Positions 53,750 through 63,343 of a DNA stretch of 64,000 bases are shown piece after piece. Below the pieces are notes generated by a model. It was given only the letters and a program-made list of their open reading frames with translations, was not told the DNA's origin and did no database searches. The translations under genes and the position numbers were made by a program. Each line of letters starts with the position of its first letter. The first letter of the stretch is position 1. Source of the stretch: Jejuia sp047345485 (lineage in GTDB: Bacteria; Bacteroidota; Bacteroidia; Flavobacteriales; Flavobacteriaceae); the NCBI RefSeq assembly GCF_047345485.1, contig NZ_JBLFEN010000002.1, positions 1-64,000 of the forward strand, read 5' to 3'.

Positions 53750-55286
53750 TATTTACTTTAAAATATGTGTCAAAATCAATTTTACCTATAACTAGCCTTT
53801 TTCTTGTTTTAAACGATTTACTAAAAACACTCTTTTCTGTATTCATAGTTTTATGCTGAACACCAAATATATGCCCTATACTCTCATAAGTATGATCTGC
53901 CATAAACTTCCTGCTTGGTTTAAACACAAAGTCGTTTGGGTATTCAAAATTATCTGAAGTCCATAGTATAAATGGAATTTCAAACATGCTTTTTGTTAAA
54001 ATTTCTTCAGAACGCCCAAAAAAATCAGTGCCATCATAAACGTTCTCTCCATGATCTGAAATATAAAGTAACGCACTTTTTTGTTTCTGTTGTTGCAATA
54101 ATTCTATTAATCTTGATACGATGTAATCATTATAAAGTACTGCATTATCATAGTAATTGTTTATATTTTCTTCTTTAGATAAAGACTCAGAATTGCCTTT
54201 AAATTTACTAAAACTCGGTGGATATCTCTTATTGTAATCAAAATGTGTCCCTATAAGTCTAGTAAAAATAACTTTCTTTCCTGGTGTTTTTAATATAGTT
54301 TCATAATCAGGGAGTAATACTTCATCTAAAACTAGTGCATGCTTATCTTTTAAATGATTGTAAAATTTAAACCATTTACTAGATGACGCTATTTTACTAA
54401 TGGCATTATCGTGATAGCTTATTGGCCTTTGATTAGAGAGCCAATAGGTATCGTATCCTGCTGCATTAAAAACCTCTACTAAATGTGTTGCGTCTTCTTT
54501 TGAAGGATTAATATCTATAGATGTTATAATTTTAGGTACTGCTTTTAAAGTAAAAACATCGGTTGAAATTACATTGTTGTATGTGTACAAATTATCCTTT
54601 ATTTCATTTAATTTTGGTGTGTTTTCCCTATTATACCCATAAAGTTGCATACGATTTCTGGCTGTAGATTCGCCTAAAACCACAACTAAAACCTCATTAT
54701 TACTAGTTATAGTTATATCTGTATTTTTTATGTCATTATTAAACTTAATACTACGCTGTAAATCTATATAACCATATGTGCCCCTTATAGCATTATGGTA
54801 GGCATTACTTTCAATTAAACCAGAAAATTTTAATACGATAATGATCAAAAAAACACTTAAAACCGTAACTATACTACTATAGCGAGTATAATTTTTAACT
54901 GTAACTTTTCTGATTTTAAAAAATAATAGTGTAAATATTATAATGAATAAAAGTATTGGAAAACTAAAATAGGCAGTTGTAAACTCAGTAATTTCATCAG
55001 TATTAGACTCTAATAAAAGATACATAAAAGACGATGAAAAATTTGAAGAAACTGCAATATAAGAGGTTGTTTCTAACACCAAATAAAACAGATATAAGAG
55101 GCAAACAACATCTTTAACCAACTGCTTTTTTGTAATTCTGCTGTAAAATATTAATAGGATTACAACAAAAAATAGAACATCTTCTAAAACATCTTGAATA
55201 TCTAACAATACCCAATCAATAAAACTAACTAAAAAGAGATATTTTAATATTAATGGTAAGACTAAAAATGATATGTTTTTAAACAT
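53742..55286 (-). CDS. Phosphoethanolamine-transferase-like protein (EptA/sulfatase family)
   Basis: A 514-residue inner-membrane protein. The first about 150 residues are four to five membrane helices; the rest is a periplasmic alkaline-phosphatase-fold domain. Motifs VVVLGESTARNRMQLYGY, DVFTLKAVPK (Thr of the nucleophile region) and YISDHGENVYDG (metal ligands) match the family that adds phosphoethanolamine to LPS. It overlaps the flippase start by 8 bp. Confidence 0.9.
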   Translation of the reverse strand: MFKNISFLVLPLILKYLFLVSFIDWVLLDIQDVLEDVLFFVVILLIFYSRITKKQLVKDVVCLLYLFYLVLETTSYIAVSSNFSSSFMYLLLESNTDEITEFTTAYFSFPILLFIIIFTLLFFKIRKVTVKNYTRYSSIVTVLSVFLIIIVLKFSGLIESNAYHNAIRGTYGYIDLQRSIKFNNDIKNTDITITSNNEVLVVVLGESTARNRMQLYGYNRENTPKLNEIKDNLYTYNNVISTDVFTLKAVPKIITSIDINPSKEDATHLVEVFNAAGYDTYWLSNQRPISYHDNAISKIASSSKWFKFYNHLKDKHALVLDEVLLPDYETILKTPGKKVIFTRLIGTHFDYNKRYPPSFSKFKGNSESLSKEENINNYYDNAVLYNDYIVSRLIELLQQQKQKSALLYISDHGENVYDGTDFFGRSEEILTKSMFEIPFILWTSDNFEYPNDFVFKPSRKFMADHTYESIGHIFGVQHKTMNTEKSVFSKSFKTRKRLVIGKIDFDTYFKVNNE

Positions 55287-56568
55287 TAACCTTCAAATAT
55301 TTAAGATTATTAAAATATAACGCTAAAACAACAACTAATAAATATAAAAACACGCTAATTATATAGGCATAAAATACACCCTGAATAGCATATGTATCTA
55401 TTAAGTAAAAGCTTATCAAATAATAAGTAACATATAGTACTGTATCTGAAATAATATAAAGCTTTACCATTTTTTTTGCATGAAACTGATAAGCTAAAGA
55501 AAATGCTATTATCTTTATAAAATCACCTGTTAGTTGTAAATAAAAAAATTGTTCGATCTTTTCAAATTCAGATGTTAAAAATAAAGTTATAATACTACCT
55601 TTTAAAAAAAATAGTACCAAAAATAGTATTACTGTAAGTGGTATTATATACTTAAAATAGGATTTCATTATTTTTTGATACCCTAAAACCGTCTTGTTTT
55701 TAGCTAATTGAGGCAGTAAATACAATGTAAATAATGAGGAAAAAAACATCATATAAAATGATGAAATTTTATTCATTGCTTCCCATAAACCAGCAGTATC
55801 TGCATTAGAAAAAGCTATTATTTTGGTTCTAATAAAAAAATAGGAAACACTTATTAATACAGCTGAGTATGTAGCCATAGCCACATAAGTACCCATAGAT
55901 TTAAGAATATTAAAAGATATATTGTTCAAATAATCAAATATATTCCCAAGTAAAACTCTAACCTCCTTAAACGCTAAACTAGATATAAAACTTAAAGCAG
56001 GTACGGTAAAAGCTGCTAGAAGTGCACCTTCTAAATTAAAGAAGTATATAAGCAAAACTGTAGCTAATGCGTTTAAAATGTTAGTAACAGTTACAAGTTT
56101 AGTATATAGTTTATAGTTTTGAAGACCGTTTGCTATATAAACTACTAGAAAACTTAATGAAGCCATAGGTAATAAAAAAGCAAGGTATTTAATAACGAAA
56201 GTCCATTCGCTACTTAACAATACCTTTTTACTTATATAACCAGAACAAACAAATAATACTATACTTACAAGTAAGGACAAGCAAAAGCTTAACGTAATAG
56301 CAGATGTAATGACAACATTAAGTTGTTTTCTATCCCTTTTACTTTCAGCTACATACTTTACTACACCACTACCAAAACCAACTGCTGTAATACCAAATAC
56401 ACCTTGCAATAAATTTCGTAAATTTCCAATAACTGCATAACCACTTGGCCCTAAATAAATAGCACTAACTTTTGAAACTATAAAGGATGCTATAACCTTA
56501 CCCACAACAACAAAGCTATTATAGGAAACAACTTTAATAAATGAGTTTTCTAAAAACTTTTTAAGCAC
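55279..56568 (-). CDS. Polysaccharide flippase (Wzx/O-antigen translocase family)
   Basis: A 429-residue integral-membrane protein with about 12 hydrophobic helices and a typical AIYLGPSGYAVIGNLRNLLQ. It starts with GTG at 56568, overlapping the stop of the upstream paralogue (TAGTG). A close relative of the next gene. Confidence 0.88.
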   Translation of the reverse strand: MLKKFLENSFIKVVSYNSFVVVGKVIASFIVSKVSAIYLGPSGYAVIGNLRNLLQGVFGITAVGFGSGVVKYVAESKRDRKQLNVVITSAITLSFCLSLLVSIVLFVCSGYISKKVLLSSEWTFVIKYLAFLLPMASLSFLVVYIANGLQNYKLYTKLVTVTNILNALATVLLIYFFNLEGALLAAFTVPALSFISSLAFKEVRVLLGNIFDYLNNISFNILKSMGTYVAMATYSAVLISVSYFFIRTKIIAFSNADTAGLWEAMNKISSFYMMFFSSLFTLYLLPQLAKNKTVLGYQKIMKSYFKYIIPLTVILFLVLFFLKGSIITLFLTSEFEKIEQFFYLQLTGDFIKIIAFSLAYQFHAKKMVKLYIISDTVLYVTYYLISFYLIDTYAIQGVFYAYIISVFLYLLVVVLALYFNNLKYLKVNV

Positions 56569-57872
56569 TATTTAATAGTTTTATCAGACTCCACTCCAAA
56601 AAGTGAGCTGCCGAAAATAAGTAAGATAACACCATAATACATCAAATAACTAACAAAGTGACCTATTACAGCGCCTTTAACACCATATATTTTTATAAAA
56701 TAGATGCTAGTTGTATATAAAATTATAACTAAAAAGGCTTCTGTGATGATATAGTGCCAAAACATTTTTTTTGCTAAAAACTGATAAGCAATAATCATTG
56801 ATAGTACTTTAACAAAATCTCCTAGAATTTGCCACATAAACAAATCTGTAACAGGGTCGAACTCTTCTGTAAAAACTATTCTAACAATAAATGGTCGGAG
56901 TAAATAAATAAGTAATAACCCTAATGCAAAATATGGAATTATTTTTTTGTAGAGCGAAAACACCTCTTTTTTAAACTCACTAACATCATTTATCTCCGCA
57001 AATCTGGGAATAACATAAAACCCTAACAATGCGCTTACAAACATTAAGTAGTACTTAGATATTCTTAACATGGCTTCCCAAAAACCTGCGTCTTTATATC
57101 CAATTGTATCTATAATATGAGACCTAATAGCTAAAATAACCAGTGGTAATATTACCGCCGAAAATAAAGCCATACCACTGTAAGAACTAAGTTTTTTAAA
57201 ATACGATATACTTACTTGATTTACATGAATTAAGGGTATTAAACTTTTTCTATTAATAATTCCAACAAGGGTTATTAAAAAAATGAGAGACTCAGAAATA
57301 GCTACTGAAATTAAAGCCCCGTCTAAGTTTTTTTGATATATCAATAAAAGCGCCACACATAAACTTAAAACTTGGCCTATTATATTTATAATGATAAGAA
57401 TTTTATACTTTGAGAAGCCATTCATTATAGAAAAACTAAACATATTTAAAGCATAAAAAGGCAATACTATTGCAAAAATTTTAATCACATACACGTAATT
57501 ATTGTATGTTGGAAAAATAAGCTCATTAATAGTTTCTGCTTTAAAATAACAGAAAAAGGATACTAAAATTGTTGTTATAAACCCAAAGTAATATACCGTA
57601 GAAAGTGTTTTACTTAGCTTAACTAAATCTTCCTTAAAATCATTTACATACTTAACGATACCTTTATAAAAACCTAATGTAGCTAATGTTTGAGCAGAGG
57701 CAACAAAATTTCTTAAATTACCGACTAATGCTAGTCCTTCTGCACCAATAATAACAGCTATAGCTTTAGAGGTTAACAAACCCGCAATAATCCTAGTAAA
57801 TACTGCAGCAGTTTTTAAAGAAGCTACTTTTACTAATACTTTACTATTAATATAACTAATTAAGTTTTTCAA
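56568..57872 (-). CDS. Polysaccharide flippase (Wzx/O-antigen translocase family)
   Basis: A 434-residue paralogue of the preceding flippase; both share the N-terminal IGNLRN or VGNLRN motif and a mid-protein DAGFWEAMLRISKYY-type segment. Start is TTG 57872 because no ATG fits in frame. It moves lipid-linked oligosaccharides across the inner membrane. It is the first gene of a tight minus-strand operon of four (flippase, flippase, phosphoethanolamine-transferase-like, GT4). Confidence 0.88.
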   Translation of the reverse strand: MKNLISYINSKVLVKVASLKTAAVFTRIIAGLLTSKAIAVIIGAEGLALVGNLRNFVASAQTLATLGFYKGIVKYVNDFKEDLVKLSKTLSTVYYFGFITTILVSFFCYFKAETINELIFPTYNNYVYVIKIFAIVLPFYALNMFSFSIMNGFSKYKILIIINIIGQVLSLCVALLLIYQKNLDGALISVAISESLIFLITLVGIINRKSLIPLIHVNQVSISYFKKLSSYSGMALFSAVILPLVILAIRSHIIDTIGYKDAGFWEAMLRISKYYLMFVSALLGFYVIPRFAEINDVSEFKKEVFSLYKKIIPYFALGLLLIYLLRPFIVRIVFTEEFDPVTDLFMWQILGDFVKVLSMIIAYQFLAKKMFWHYIITEAFLVIILYTTSIYFIKIYGVKGAVIGHFVSYLMYYGVILLIFGSSLFGVESDKTIK

Positions 57873-57980
57873 GAGACGGTATTTAAACTGTAATAACTAA
57901 AAGCTACTCTGTAGCCCTGTTACATAGCCCTCAAATATACAAAACGAAACTTTAGAGAAATATTGTTATTAATTAGATAC

Positions 57981-58211
57981 TTATTTCTTTTTAAAAATAT
58001 AGTATAAATTAATAACTAAAATGGCAATATTAGTTAATATTATCGGCTTAGAAATGGGTTGTAAATATATACCGTAAGCTACAAAAAGTAAGCAACCTAA
58101 AGCGTTTACAAGTCTTAATTTAATGATAGATTTCATTAAAAAAGATACTAAAACGGTAGCCATAGCTATATATCCTAACCATTCTACCGTTTCAATACCT
58201 AAAAATGTCAT
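57981..58211 (-). CDS. Small membrane protein (YgjV-like)
   Basis: A 76-residue protein with three hydrophobic helices (about 10-28, 33-50 and 54-72). The pattern EWLGYIAMATVLVSFLMKSI with LRLVNALGCLLFVAYG resembles the YgjV family of unknown function. It lies 14 bp downstream of typA and is probably co-transcribed with it. Confidence 0.65.
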   Translation of the reverse strand: MTFLGIETVEWLGYIAMATVLVSFLMKSIIKLRLVNALGCLLFVAYGIYLQPISKPIILTNIAILVINLYYIFKKK

Positions 58212-58225
58212 TTAAAATTGTATTA

Positions 58226-60025
58226 TTAAATAGACTTATTACGCTTGCGTTCTACTTCTGTTAAGTAAATCTTTCTTAAACGCAAATGGTTTGGTGTAAC
58301 CTCTACATATTCATCTTTTTGTATGTATTCTAATGCTTCTTCTAAAGAGAATTTAATTGCGGGTACAATTTTGGCTTTATCATCGGCTCCTGATGAACGT
58401 ACATTACTTAATTTTTTGGTTTTAGTAACGTTAACCGTCATATCATCTCCACGAGAGTTCTCACCAATTACTTGTCCTTCATAAATATCTTCTCCTGGAT
58501 CCACAAAAAACTTACCTCTATCTTGTAGCTTATCGATAGAATAAGGAATTGCTTGTCCTTTTTCCATAGATACTAAAGAGCCATTTTGACGTTCAGGAAT
58601 ACCGCCTTTTAATGGCTGATATTCTTTAAAGCGGTGCGCCATAATAGCTTCACCTGCAGTAGCCGTTAATAATTGGTTACGTAACCCAATAATTCCTCTA
58701 GATGGTACTATGAATTCGCAAACCATGCGTTCGCCTTTGGCTTCCATACTAAGCATTTCTCCTTTTCGCATTGTTACCATTTCTATAGCTTTACCAGATA
58801 CTGTTTCGGGTAAATCAATCGTCATCTCTTCAACAGGCTCGCATTTTACACCATCAATATTTTTAATAATTACTTGTGGTTGCCCTATTTGTAGTTCGTA
58901 GCCTTCACGACGCATGGTTTCTATTAATACAGATAAATGTAATACACCACGACCAAAAACCATAAATTTATCGGCACTATCAGTTTCTTCAACACGTAGT
59001 GCTAAGTTTTTTTCTAATTCTTTAGTTAAACGGTCTTTTATATGTCTAGAGGTTACATATTTACCATCTTTTCCAAAAAACGGTGAATCATTAATAGTAA
59101 ATAACATACTCATAGTAGGCTCATCTATAGCTATGGTTTTTAAACCTTCAGGATTTTCCCAGTCGGCAACCGTATCACCAATCTCAAAACCTTCTAACCC
59201 TACAATAGCACAAATATCTCCAGCTTTAACTTCTTCAACCTTTTTGCGTCCTAAACCTTCAAACGTGTGTAGTTCTTTAATTTTAGATTTTACTATAGAT
59301 TTATCTCTTTTTACTAATGAAATATTCTGGTTTACTTTCAACTCACCACGCGTTAAACGCCCAATAGCAATTCTTCCTGTAAAAGACGAAAAATCTAAAG
59401 ACGTAATTAACATTTGTGTTGTGCCTTCTTCAATTTTTGGCTCCGGAATATGTTCAATAACCATATCTAATAATGGCTCAATATTTTCAGTTTCATTTTG
59501 CCAATCATCACTCATCCAGTTGTTTTTTGCAGAACCATAAACAGTTGGGAAATCCAATTGCCATTCTTCGGCACCCAACTCAAACATCAAGTCAAATACC
59601 TTTTCGTGTACCTCATCTGGGGTACAGTTTTCTTTATCCACTTTATTTACTACCACACATGGTTTTAAACCTAAATCAATGGCTTTTTGTAATACAAAAC
59701 GCGTTTGCGGCATTGGCCCTTCAAAAGCATCTACTAAAAGTAGTACACCATCTGCCATATTTAAAACACGCTCTACTTCACCACCAAAATCGGCGTGACC
59801 AGGTGTATCTATAATATTAATTTTAGTGTCTTTATAAATTACAGAAACATTTTTAGAAGTAATAGTAATACCTCTTTCACGTTCTAAATCGTTATTATCA
59901 AGAATTAAATCGCCTGTATTTTCGTTCTCACGAAACAACTGACAGTGATACATAATCTTATCAACCAAAGTAGTTTTACCATGATCTACGTGTGCAATAA
60001 TTGCAATGTTTTTAATATTAGCCAT
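58226..60025 (-). CDS. typA: Ribosome-associated GTPase TypA/BipA
   Basis: A 599-residue translational GTPase, linked to ribosome assembly and stress. G1 AHVDHGKT (11-18), DTPGHADFGGEVERVL, NKVDKENCTP and the BipA-specific C-terminal domain are intact. A TACCTTTG promoter box sits at 60056-60049. Confidence 0.98.
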   Translation of the reverse strand: MANIKNIAIIAHVDHGKTTLVDKIMYHCQLFRENENTGDLILDNNDLERERGITITSKNVSVIYKDTKINIIDTPGHADFGGEVERVLNMADGVLLLVDAFEGPMPQTRFVLQKAIDLGLKPCVVVNKVDKENCTPDEVHEKVFDLMFELGAEEWQLDFPTVYGSAKNNWMSDDWQNETENIEPLLDMVIEHIPEPKIEEGTTQMLITSLDFSSFTGRIAIGRLTRGELKVNQNISLVKRDKSIVKSKIKELHTFEGLGRKKVEEVKAGDICAIVGLEGFEIGDTVADWENPEGLKTIAIDEPTMSMLFTINDSPFFGKDGKYVTSRHIKDRLTKELEKNLALRVEETDSADKFMVFGRGVLHLSVLIETMRREGYELQIGQPQVIIKNIDGVKCEPVEEMTIDLPETVSGKAIEMVTMRKGEMLSMEAKGERMVCEFIVPSRGIIGLRNQLLTATAGEAIMAHRFKEYQPLKGGIPERQNGSLVSMEKGQAIPYSIDKLQDRGKFFVDPGEDIYEGQVIGENSRGDDMTVNVTKTKKLSNVRSSGADDKAKIVPAIKFSLEEALEYIQKDEYVEVTPNHLRLRKIYLTEVERKRNKSI

Positions 60026-60048
60026 AATAGTGCCTTATTTTAAGCGTG

Positions 60049-60056
60049 CAAAGGTA
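60049..60056 (-). promoter_or_regulatory. -7 box TACCTTTG for typA
   Basis: Perfect TAnnTTTG element on the minus strand, 24 bp before the typA start. Confidence 0.5.
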
Positions 60057-60184
60057 CGTGTTATTTGTCAGATAGTTAAAAATATGTTATAATTAATATT
60101 CTATGAAATTTGTGAATGACATCTTCGTTATTTATTAAAACACATATGCCTCTCAAATAGTATAATTAACAAAGCCTCTTTTCT

Positions 60185-60385
60185 ATGAAAATATCAAGTT
60201 TAAAAGACAGTTTGTATCTAATTTTTTTAGTAATGTTTTGGTTTGGGATACTAAAAATCTCCACTAATCTATTACATATCTCACCTAAATTCAAACAGCT
60301 TATTATTTTTGTTGGGCTTTTAATAGCTATTAATTTTTCAATGATATTTAGGCTTATAAGAAATTATAGAAAAGTACGCATTTAA
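60185..60385 (+). CDS. Small membrane protein, unknown
   Basis: A 66-residue basic protein with two predicted helices (about 10-32 and 38-56) and a Lys/Arg-rich tail RLIRNYRKVRI. No family recognised. It is 30 bp before kdsA on the same strand. Confidence 0.5.
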   Translation: MKISSLKDSLYLIFLVMFWFGILKISTNLLHISPKFKQLIIFVGLLIAINFSMIFRLIRNYRKVRI

Positions 60386-60389
60386 TATG

Positions 60390-60397
60390 TAACTTTG
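60390..60397 (+). promoter_or_regulatory. -7 box TAACTTTG before kdsA
   Basis: Perfect TAnnTTTG 18 bp before the kdsA ATG; overlaps the end of the small membrane protein gene region. Confidence 0.45.
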
Positions 60398-60415
60398 TGG
60401 TTAAATTTTAATTAA

Positions 60416-61237
60416 ATGCATCTCAGCGAAGTTCCAAAAATTAAACATTCCAATTCTAATAATTTTTTTTTACTGTGTGGCCCATGTGCTATAGAAGGTG
60501 AAGATATGGCATTACGTATTGCTGAAAAAGTAATTTCCATTACAGACAAATTAGAGATTCCGTATATATTTAAAGGGAGTTTTAAAAAAGCAAATCGAAG
60601 CAGAATTGATAGTTTTACAGGTATAGGTGATAAAAAAGCATTAAAAATACTGAGAAAAATTTCTGAAACATTTGATGTACCTACAGTTACTGATATTCAT
60701 GAAGTTACAGACGCAACCAAAGCTGCTGAATATGTAGATGTATTACAAATTCCTGCATTTTTAGTACGCCAAACCGATTTAGTTGTAGCTGCTGCCGAAA
60801 CTGGTAAAGTAGTGAATTTAAAAAAAGGCCAGTTTATGAGTCCCGAGGCCATGAAACACGCCGTACAAAAAGTAAAAGACGCTGGTAGTAACAAGGCTTG
60901 GATTACTGATAGAGGTACTATGTTTGGATACCAAGATATGGTGGTAGATTTTAGAGGCATTCCTACTATGCGAAAATTTGCACCTACTGTTTTAGATGTA
61001 ACACACTCTTTACAACAACCAAATCAATCAGCAGGTGTTACAGGAGGCAGACCAGACATGATAGAAACTATTGCTAGAGCTGGTGTAGTAAATCATGTAG
61101 ATGGCTTATTTATAGAAACACATTTCGATCCTGCAACTGCTAAAAGTGATGGAGCAAATATGCTACACTTAAATAATTTAGAATCGTTATTAACTAACTT
61201 AGTTTCCATAAGAAAAACTGTAAATAGTTTGAAATAA
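60416..61237 (+). CDS. kdsA: 3-deoxy-8-phosphooctulonate synthase
   Basis: A 273-residue enzyme that condenses arabinose-5-phosphate with phosphoenolpyruvate to form Kdo-8-phosphate, the LPS core precursor. The motifs LLCGPCAIEGED, FKGSFKKANRSRIDSFTG and FIETHFDPATAKSDGAN are present. The conserved Asn in KKANRS and Cys of CGPC suit the typical enzyme. Not in an obvious LPS operon but consistent with the nearby polysaccharide genes. Confidence 0.97.
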   Translation: MHLSEVPKIKHSNSNNFFLLCGPCAIEGEDMALRIAEKVISITDKLEIPYIFKGSFKKANRSRIDSFTGIGDKKALKILRKISETFDVPTVTDIHEVTDATKAAEYVDVLQIPAFLVRQTDLVVAAAETGKVVNLKKGQFMSPEAMKHAVQKVKDAGSNKAWITDRGTMFGYQDMVVDFRGIPTMRKFAPTVLDVTHSLQQPNQSAGVTGGRPDMIETIARAGVVNHVDGLFIETHFDPATAKSDGANMLHLNNLESLLTNLVSIRKTVNSLK

Positions 61238-61271
61238 TAGTATTTTAGGCACTAACATTTACTATAAAATC

Positions 61272-61508
61272 ATGGAAAATAACAAACGAGCTGGCGATGC
61301 TCCTATAGCATGCGAATTAGAAGCAAATAAAAACTATGCGTGGTGTACTTGTGGCCACAGTGACGATCAACCATTTTGTAACGGATCTCACAGAGCTGCA
61401 AAGGCAACACCATCAATGGTTTTTACAGTTGAAGAAGATAAAACAGCATACTTGTGCACTTGTAAACAAACTAAAAACCCACCGTATTGTGATGGGTCAC
61501 ATAATTAA
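61272..61508 (+). CDS. Tandem CDGSH iron-sulfur domain protein
   Basis: A 78-residue protein with two 2Fe-2S CDGSH motifs: Cys25, Cys27, Cys36 and His40 (CTCGHSDDQPFCNGSH) and Cys62, Cys64, Cys73 and His77 (CTCKQTKNPPYCDGSH). The 3Cys-1His sets are complete; the first has CNGSH in place of CDGSH. The role is probably redox or cluster transfer. Confidence 0.9.
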   Translation: MENNKRAGDAPIACELEANKNYAWCTCGHSDDQPFCNGSHRAAKATPSMVFTVEEDKTAYLCTCKQTKNPPYCDGSHN

Positions 61509-61548
61509 AAATAGCTTTCAAAAAATAATTTTTAATAGATATACGATA

Positions 61549-61929
61549 CTATTTTTTTCTTGCTTTTAAAATCAATTTAAAAGGATTTGTATTTACTTCT
61601 AGTTGCTTTTTAAGAACATAAATTATGATAGTATCATCAATATCTGCAATAGATTTGTAACGTAAAGACCTGACGGATTTTCTCGTTCCAGCTACAAAAC
61701 ACTCTGTATAATTATCCATACTTTCAAAATGCCAAAAAGCTAAATCTACATAATCTTTAGATTGATTTAAGAAACATATTGGAATTCCGTTGTTATAAAA
61801 AAAGGGAATGCGCCATTTGTATAACATCTCAGAATTAGGAATTACTGCCTCAATAATAGCTTGCAATTGCAATAAGATAGATTTGTAGGGTTCTACTTGT
61901 TTTAATATGTATTCTTCGGCAGGATTCAT
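61549..61929 (-). CDS. DUF1801 family protein
   Basis: A 126-residue protein of the YdhG-like DUF1801 fold: EMLYKWRIPFFYNNGIPICFL, DLAFWHFESM and a basic tail. The function is unknown; the family includes small proteins with a possible binding pocket. It converges with the CDGSH gene. Confidence 0.8.
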   Translation of the reverse strand: MNPAEEYILKQVEPYKSILLQLQAIIEAVIPNSEMLYKWRIPFFYNNGIPICFLNQSKDYVDLAFWHFESMDNYTECFVAGTRKSVRSLRYKSIADIDDTIIIYVLKKQLEVNTNPFKLILKARKK

Positions 61930-61994
61930 TATCTTATTATAGTTTTCATAAAATTAGTGAAAATTTATAAGTAATTATCCAATTAAATTCATTT

Positions 61995-62011
61995 ACTTTG
62001 TATTTCAAAGT
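61995..62011 (+). promoter_or_regulatory. Palindromic operator upstream of the membrane/regulator operon
   Basis: ACTTTGTATTTCAAAGT, one mismatch from the perfect 17-bp palindrome at 63344-63360; both are followed by ACTTT, giving an overlapping AAAGTACTTT. It ends 8 bp before the ATG at 62020. Confidence 0.65.
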
Positions 62012-62019
62012 ACTTTTAT

Positions 62020-62631
62020 ATGGAGTCAAAAGATTATTTAAAAGACATTAGTGAGATAAAAAATATGATGAATAAATCGTCTAGATTTATTTCACTAAGC
62101 GGATTATCTGGTATACTTGCTGGTATTTATGCACTAATAGGTGCTGCAATTGTATATTGGTTAGTTACAGATTATAGCTATGGTGTATTAAAACTAGATG
62201 GTTGGGTTTTTGATACCTGTATACTAATTTTATGCATGGTTGCTGTATTAAGTATTGGTACTGGCATACTATTAACAACAAAAAAGGCTAAAAAACATGG
62301 TGCTAAAATTTGGGACAATACCTCTAGACGTTTAGTGTTTAATTTTTTGATACCGCTTATTGTTGGCGGACTTTATATTTTAATCATTTTAGGTCAAGGA
62401 AAATATGGGCAATCTGGTGGCTTAATGTTAATTTTTTATGGTTTAGCGCTAGTTAATGCCTCAAAATACAGTATTGGCGATATTCAGTATTTAGGTTATA
62501 TCCAAATTGTATTAGGGCTTATTGGTGCTTGGAAACCAGGATACGGATTTTGGCTTTGGGTTATAGGGTTTGGTGTAATGCATATTGTGTATGGCAGTTG
62601 GATGCATTTTAAATATGATGTTAAGAAATAA
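62020..62631 (+). CDS. Membrane protein of unknown function
   Basis: A 203-residue protein. After a charged start (ESKDYLKDISEIKNMMNKSS), about six hydrophobic helices. It resembles Bacteroidota membrane proteins encoded directly before a winged-helix regulator; the function is unknown. Next gene starts 4 bp after its stop, so all three genes to 63327 form one operon under the palindrome at 61995. Confidence 0.7.
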   Translation: MESKDYLKDISEIKNMMNKSSRFISLSGLSGILAGIYALIGAAIVYWLVTDYSYGVLKLDGWVFDTCILILCMVAVLSIGTGILLTTKKAKKHGAKIWDNTSRRLVFNFLIPLIVGGLYILIILGQGKYGQSGGLMLIFYGLALVNASKYSIGDIQYLGYIQIVLGLIGAWKPGYGFWLWVIGFGVMHIVYGSWMHFKYDVKK

Positions 62632-62635
62632 ACTT

Positions 62636-63022
62636 ATGGAAGACAAAAAGAATTCTATAATTGTATTAGGAATTATAACAATATTCATTTCGTTGTTATT
62701 TCAAAAATCAACTCATCTTTTAATATCAATAATAATCTACGGAATAGTTTTATTTATATTAGGGTTTTATTATTACACAAATAAATATTTCTTTTGGGCA
62801 ACTGTTATATTAATAATGCCATGGGTAAGTTTAATTTATTTTCAATTTTTACGAAGATTATATTATCTAATTCCCTTCGGAGGTGAAAGATCTAATGGTA
62901 TGGGGTCACCATTTTTATTTTTTATTGGAATGTTATTTGAATTACCATTTATAATTGGCATATCATATATATGTTACAATATATACAAAGATATCTCTAA
63001 GCATAAATTACATAAAATATAA
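62636..63022 (+). CDS. Small membrane protein, unknown
   Basis: A 128-residue protein with four hydrophobic helices. ATG 62636 is chosen; an earlier in-frame codon lies inside the upstream gene. Second gene of the operon. Confidence 0.65.
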   Translation: MEDKKNSIIVLGIITIFISLLFQKSTHLLISIIIYGIVLFILGFYYYTNKYFFWATVILIMPWVSLIYFQFLRRLYYLIPFGGERSNGMGSPFLFFIGMLFELPFIIGISYICYNIYKDISKHKLHKI

Positions 63023-63030
63023 GATATAAA

Positions 63031-63327
63031 TTGAGTATTATAAACAACATAAATAAGCTATTCGATCATCGTATTAGACTAGGCATCATGTCTATACTTA
63101 TGGTGAACGAGTATGCCGATTTTAATATGTTGAAAGAACTTTTAGGCGCTACAGATGGTAATTTAGCAAGCCATACAAAAGCCCTTGAAAAAGCTGAATA
63201 TATAAAAGTTGAAAAACAATTTATTGGTAGAAAACCAAACACCCGCTACTCTACCACCACACTTGGTAAAGCAGCATTTAAAAAACATATTGAAGCCCTT
63301 GAAGCTATCATAAATAAACAGAAATAA
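63031..63327 (+). CDS. Winged-helix transcriptional regulator
   Basis: A 98-residue DNA-binding protein. The pattern FDHRIRLGIMSILM, ADFNMLKELLGATDGNLASHTKALEKAEYI (wHTH) and PNTRYSTTTLGKAAF matches the one-domain 'transcriptional regulator' wing family related to MarR/PadR. It starts with TTG at 63031 because no ATG is available. It is the last gene of an operon preceded by a palindrome that recurs in front of the next gene, so it probably binds both. Confidence 0.85.
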   Translation: MSIINNINKLFDHRIRLGIMSILMVNEYADFNMLKELLGATDGNLASHTKALEKAEYIKVEKQFIGRKPNTRYSTTTLGKAAFKKHIEALEAIINKQK

Positions 63328-63343
63328 TTTTTTTTATAAATAT

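Noticed and set aside
58914..59540. 208-codon plus-strand open frame in typA
   Set aside because: Antisense shadow of a strongly conserved gene.
62585..62635. Upstream start of the small membrane protein
   Set aside because: Lies in the coding region of the previous gene; ATG 62636 after that stop is more natural.
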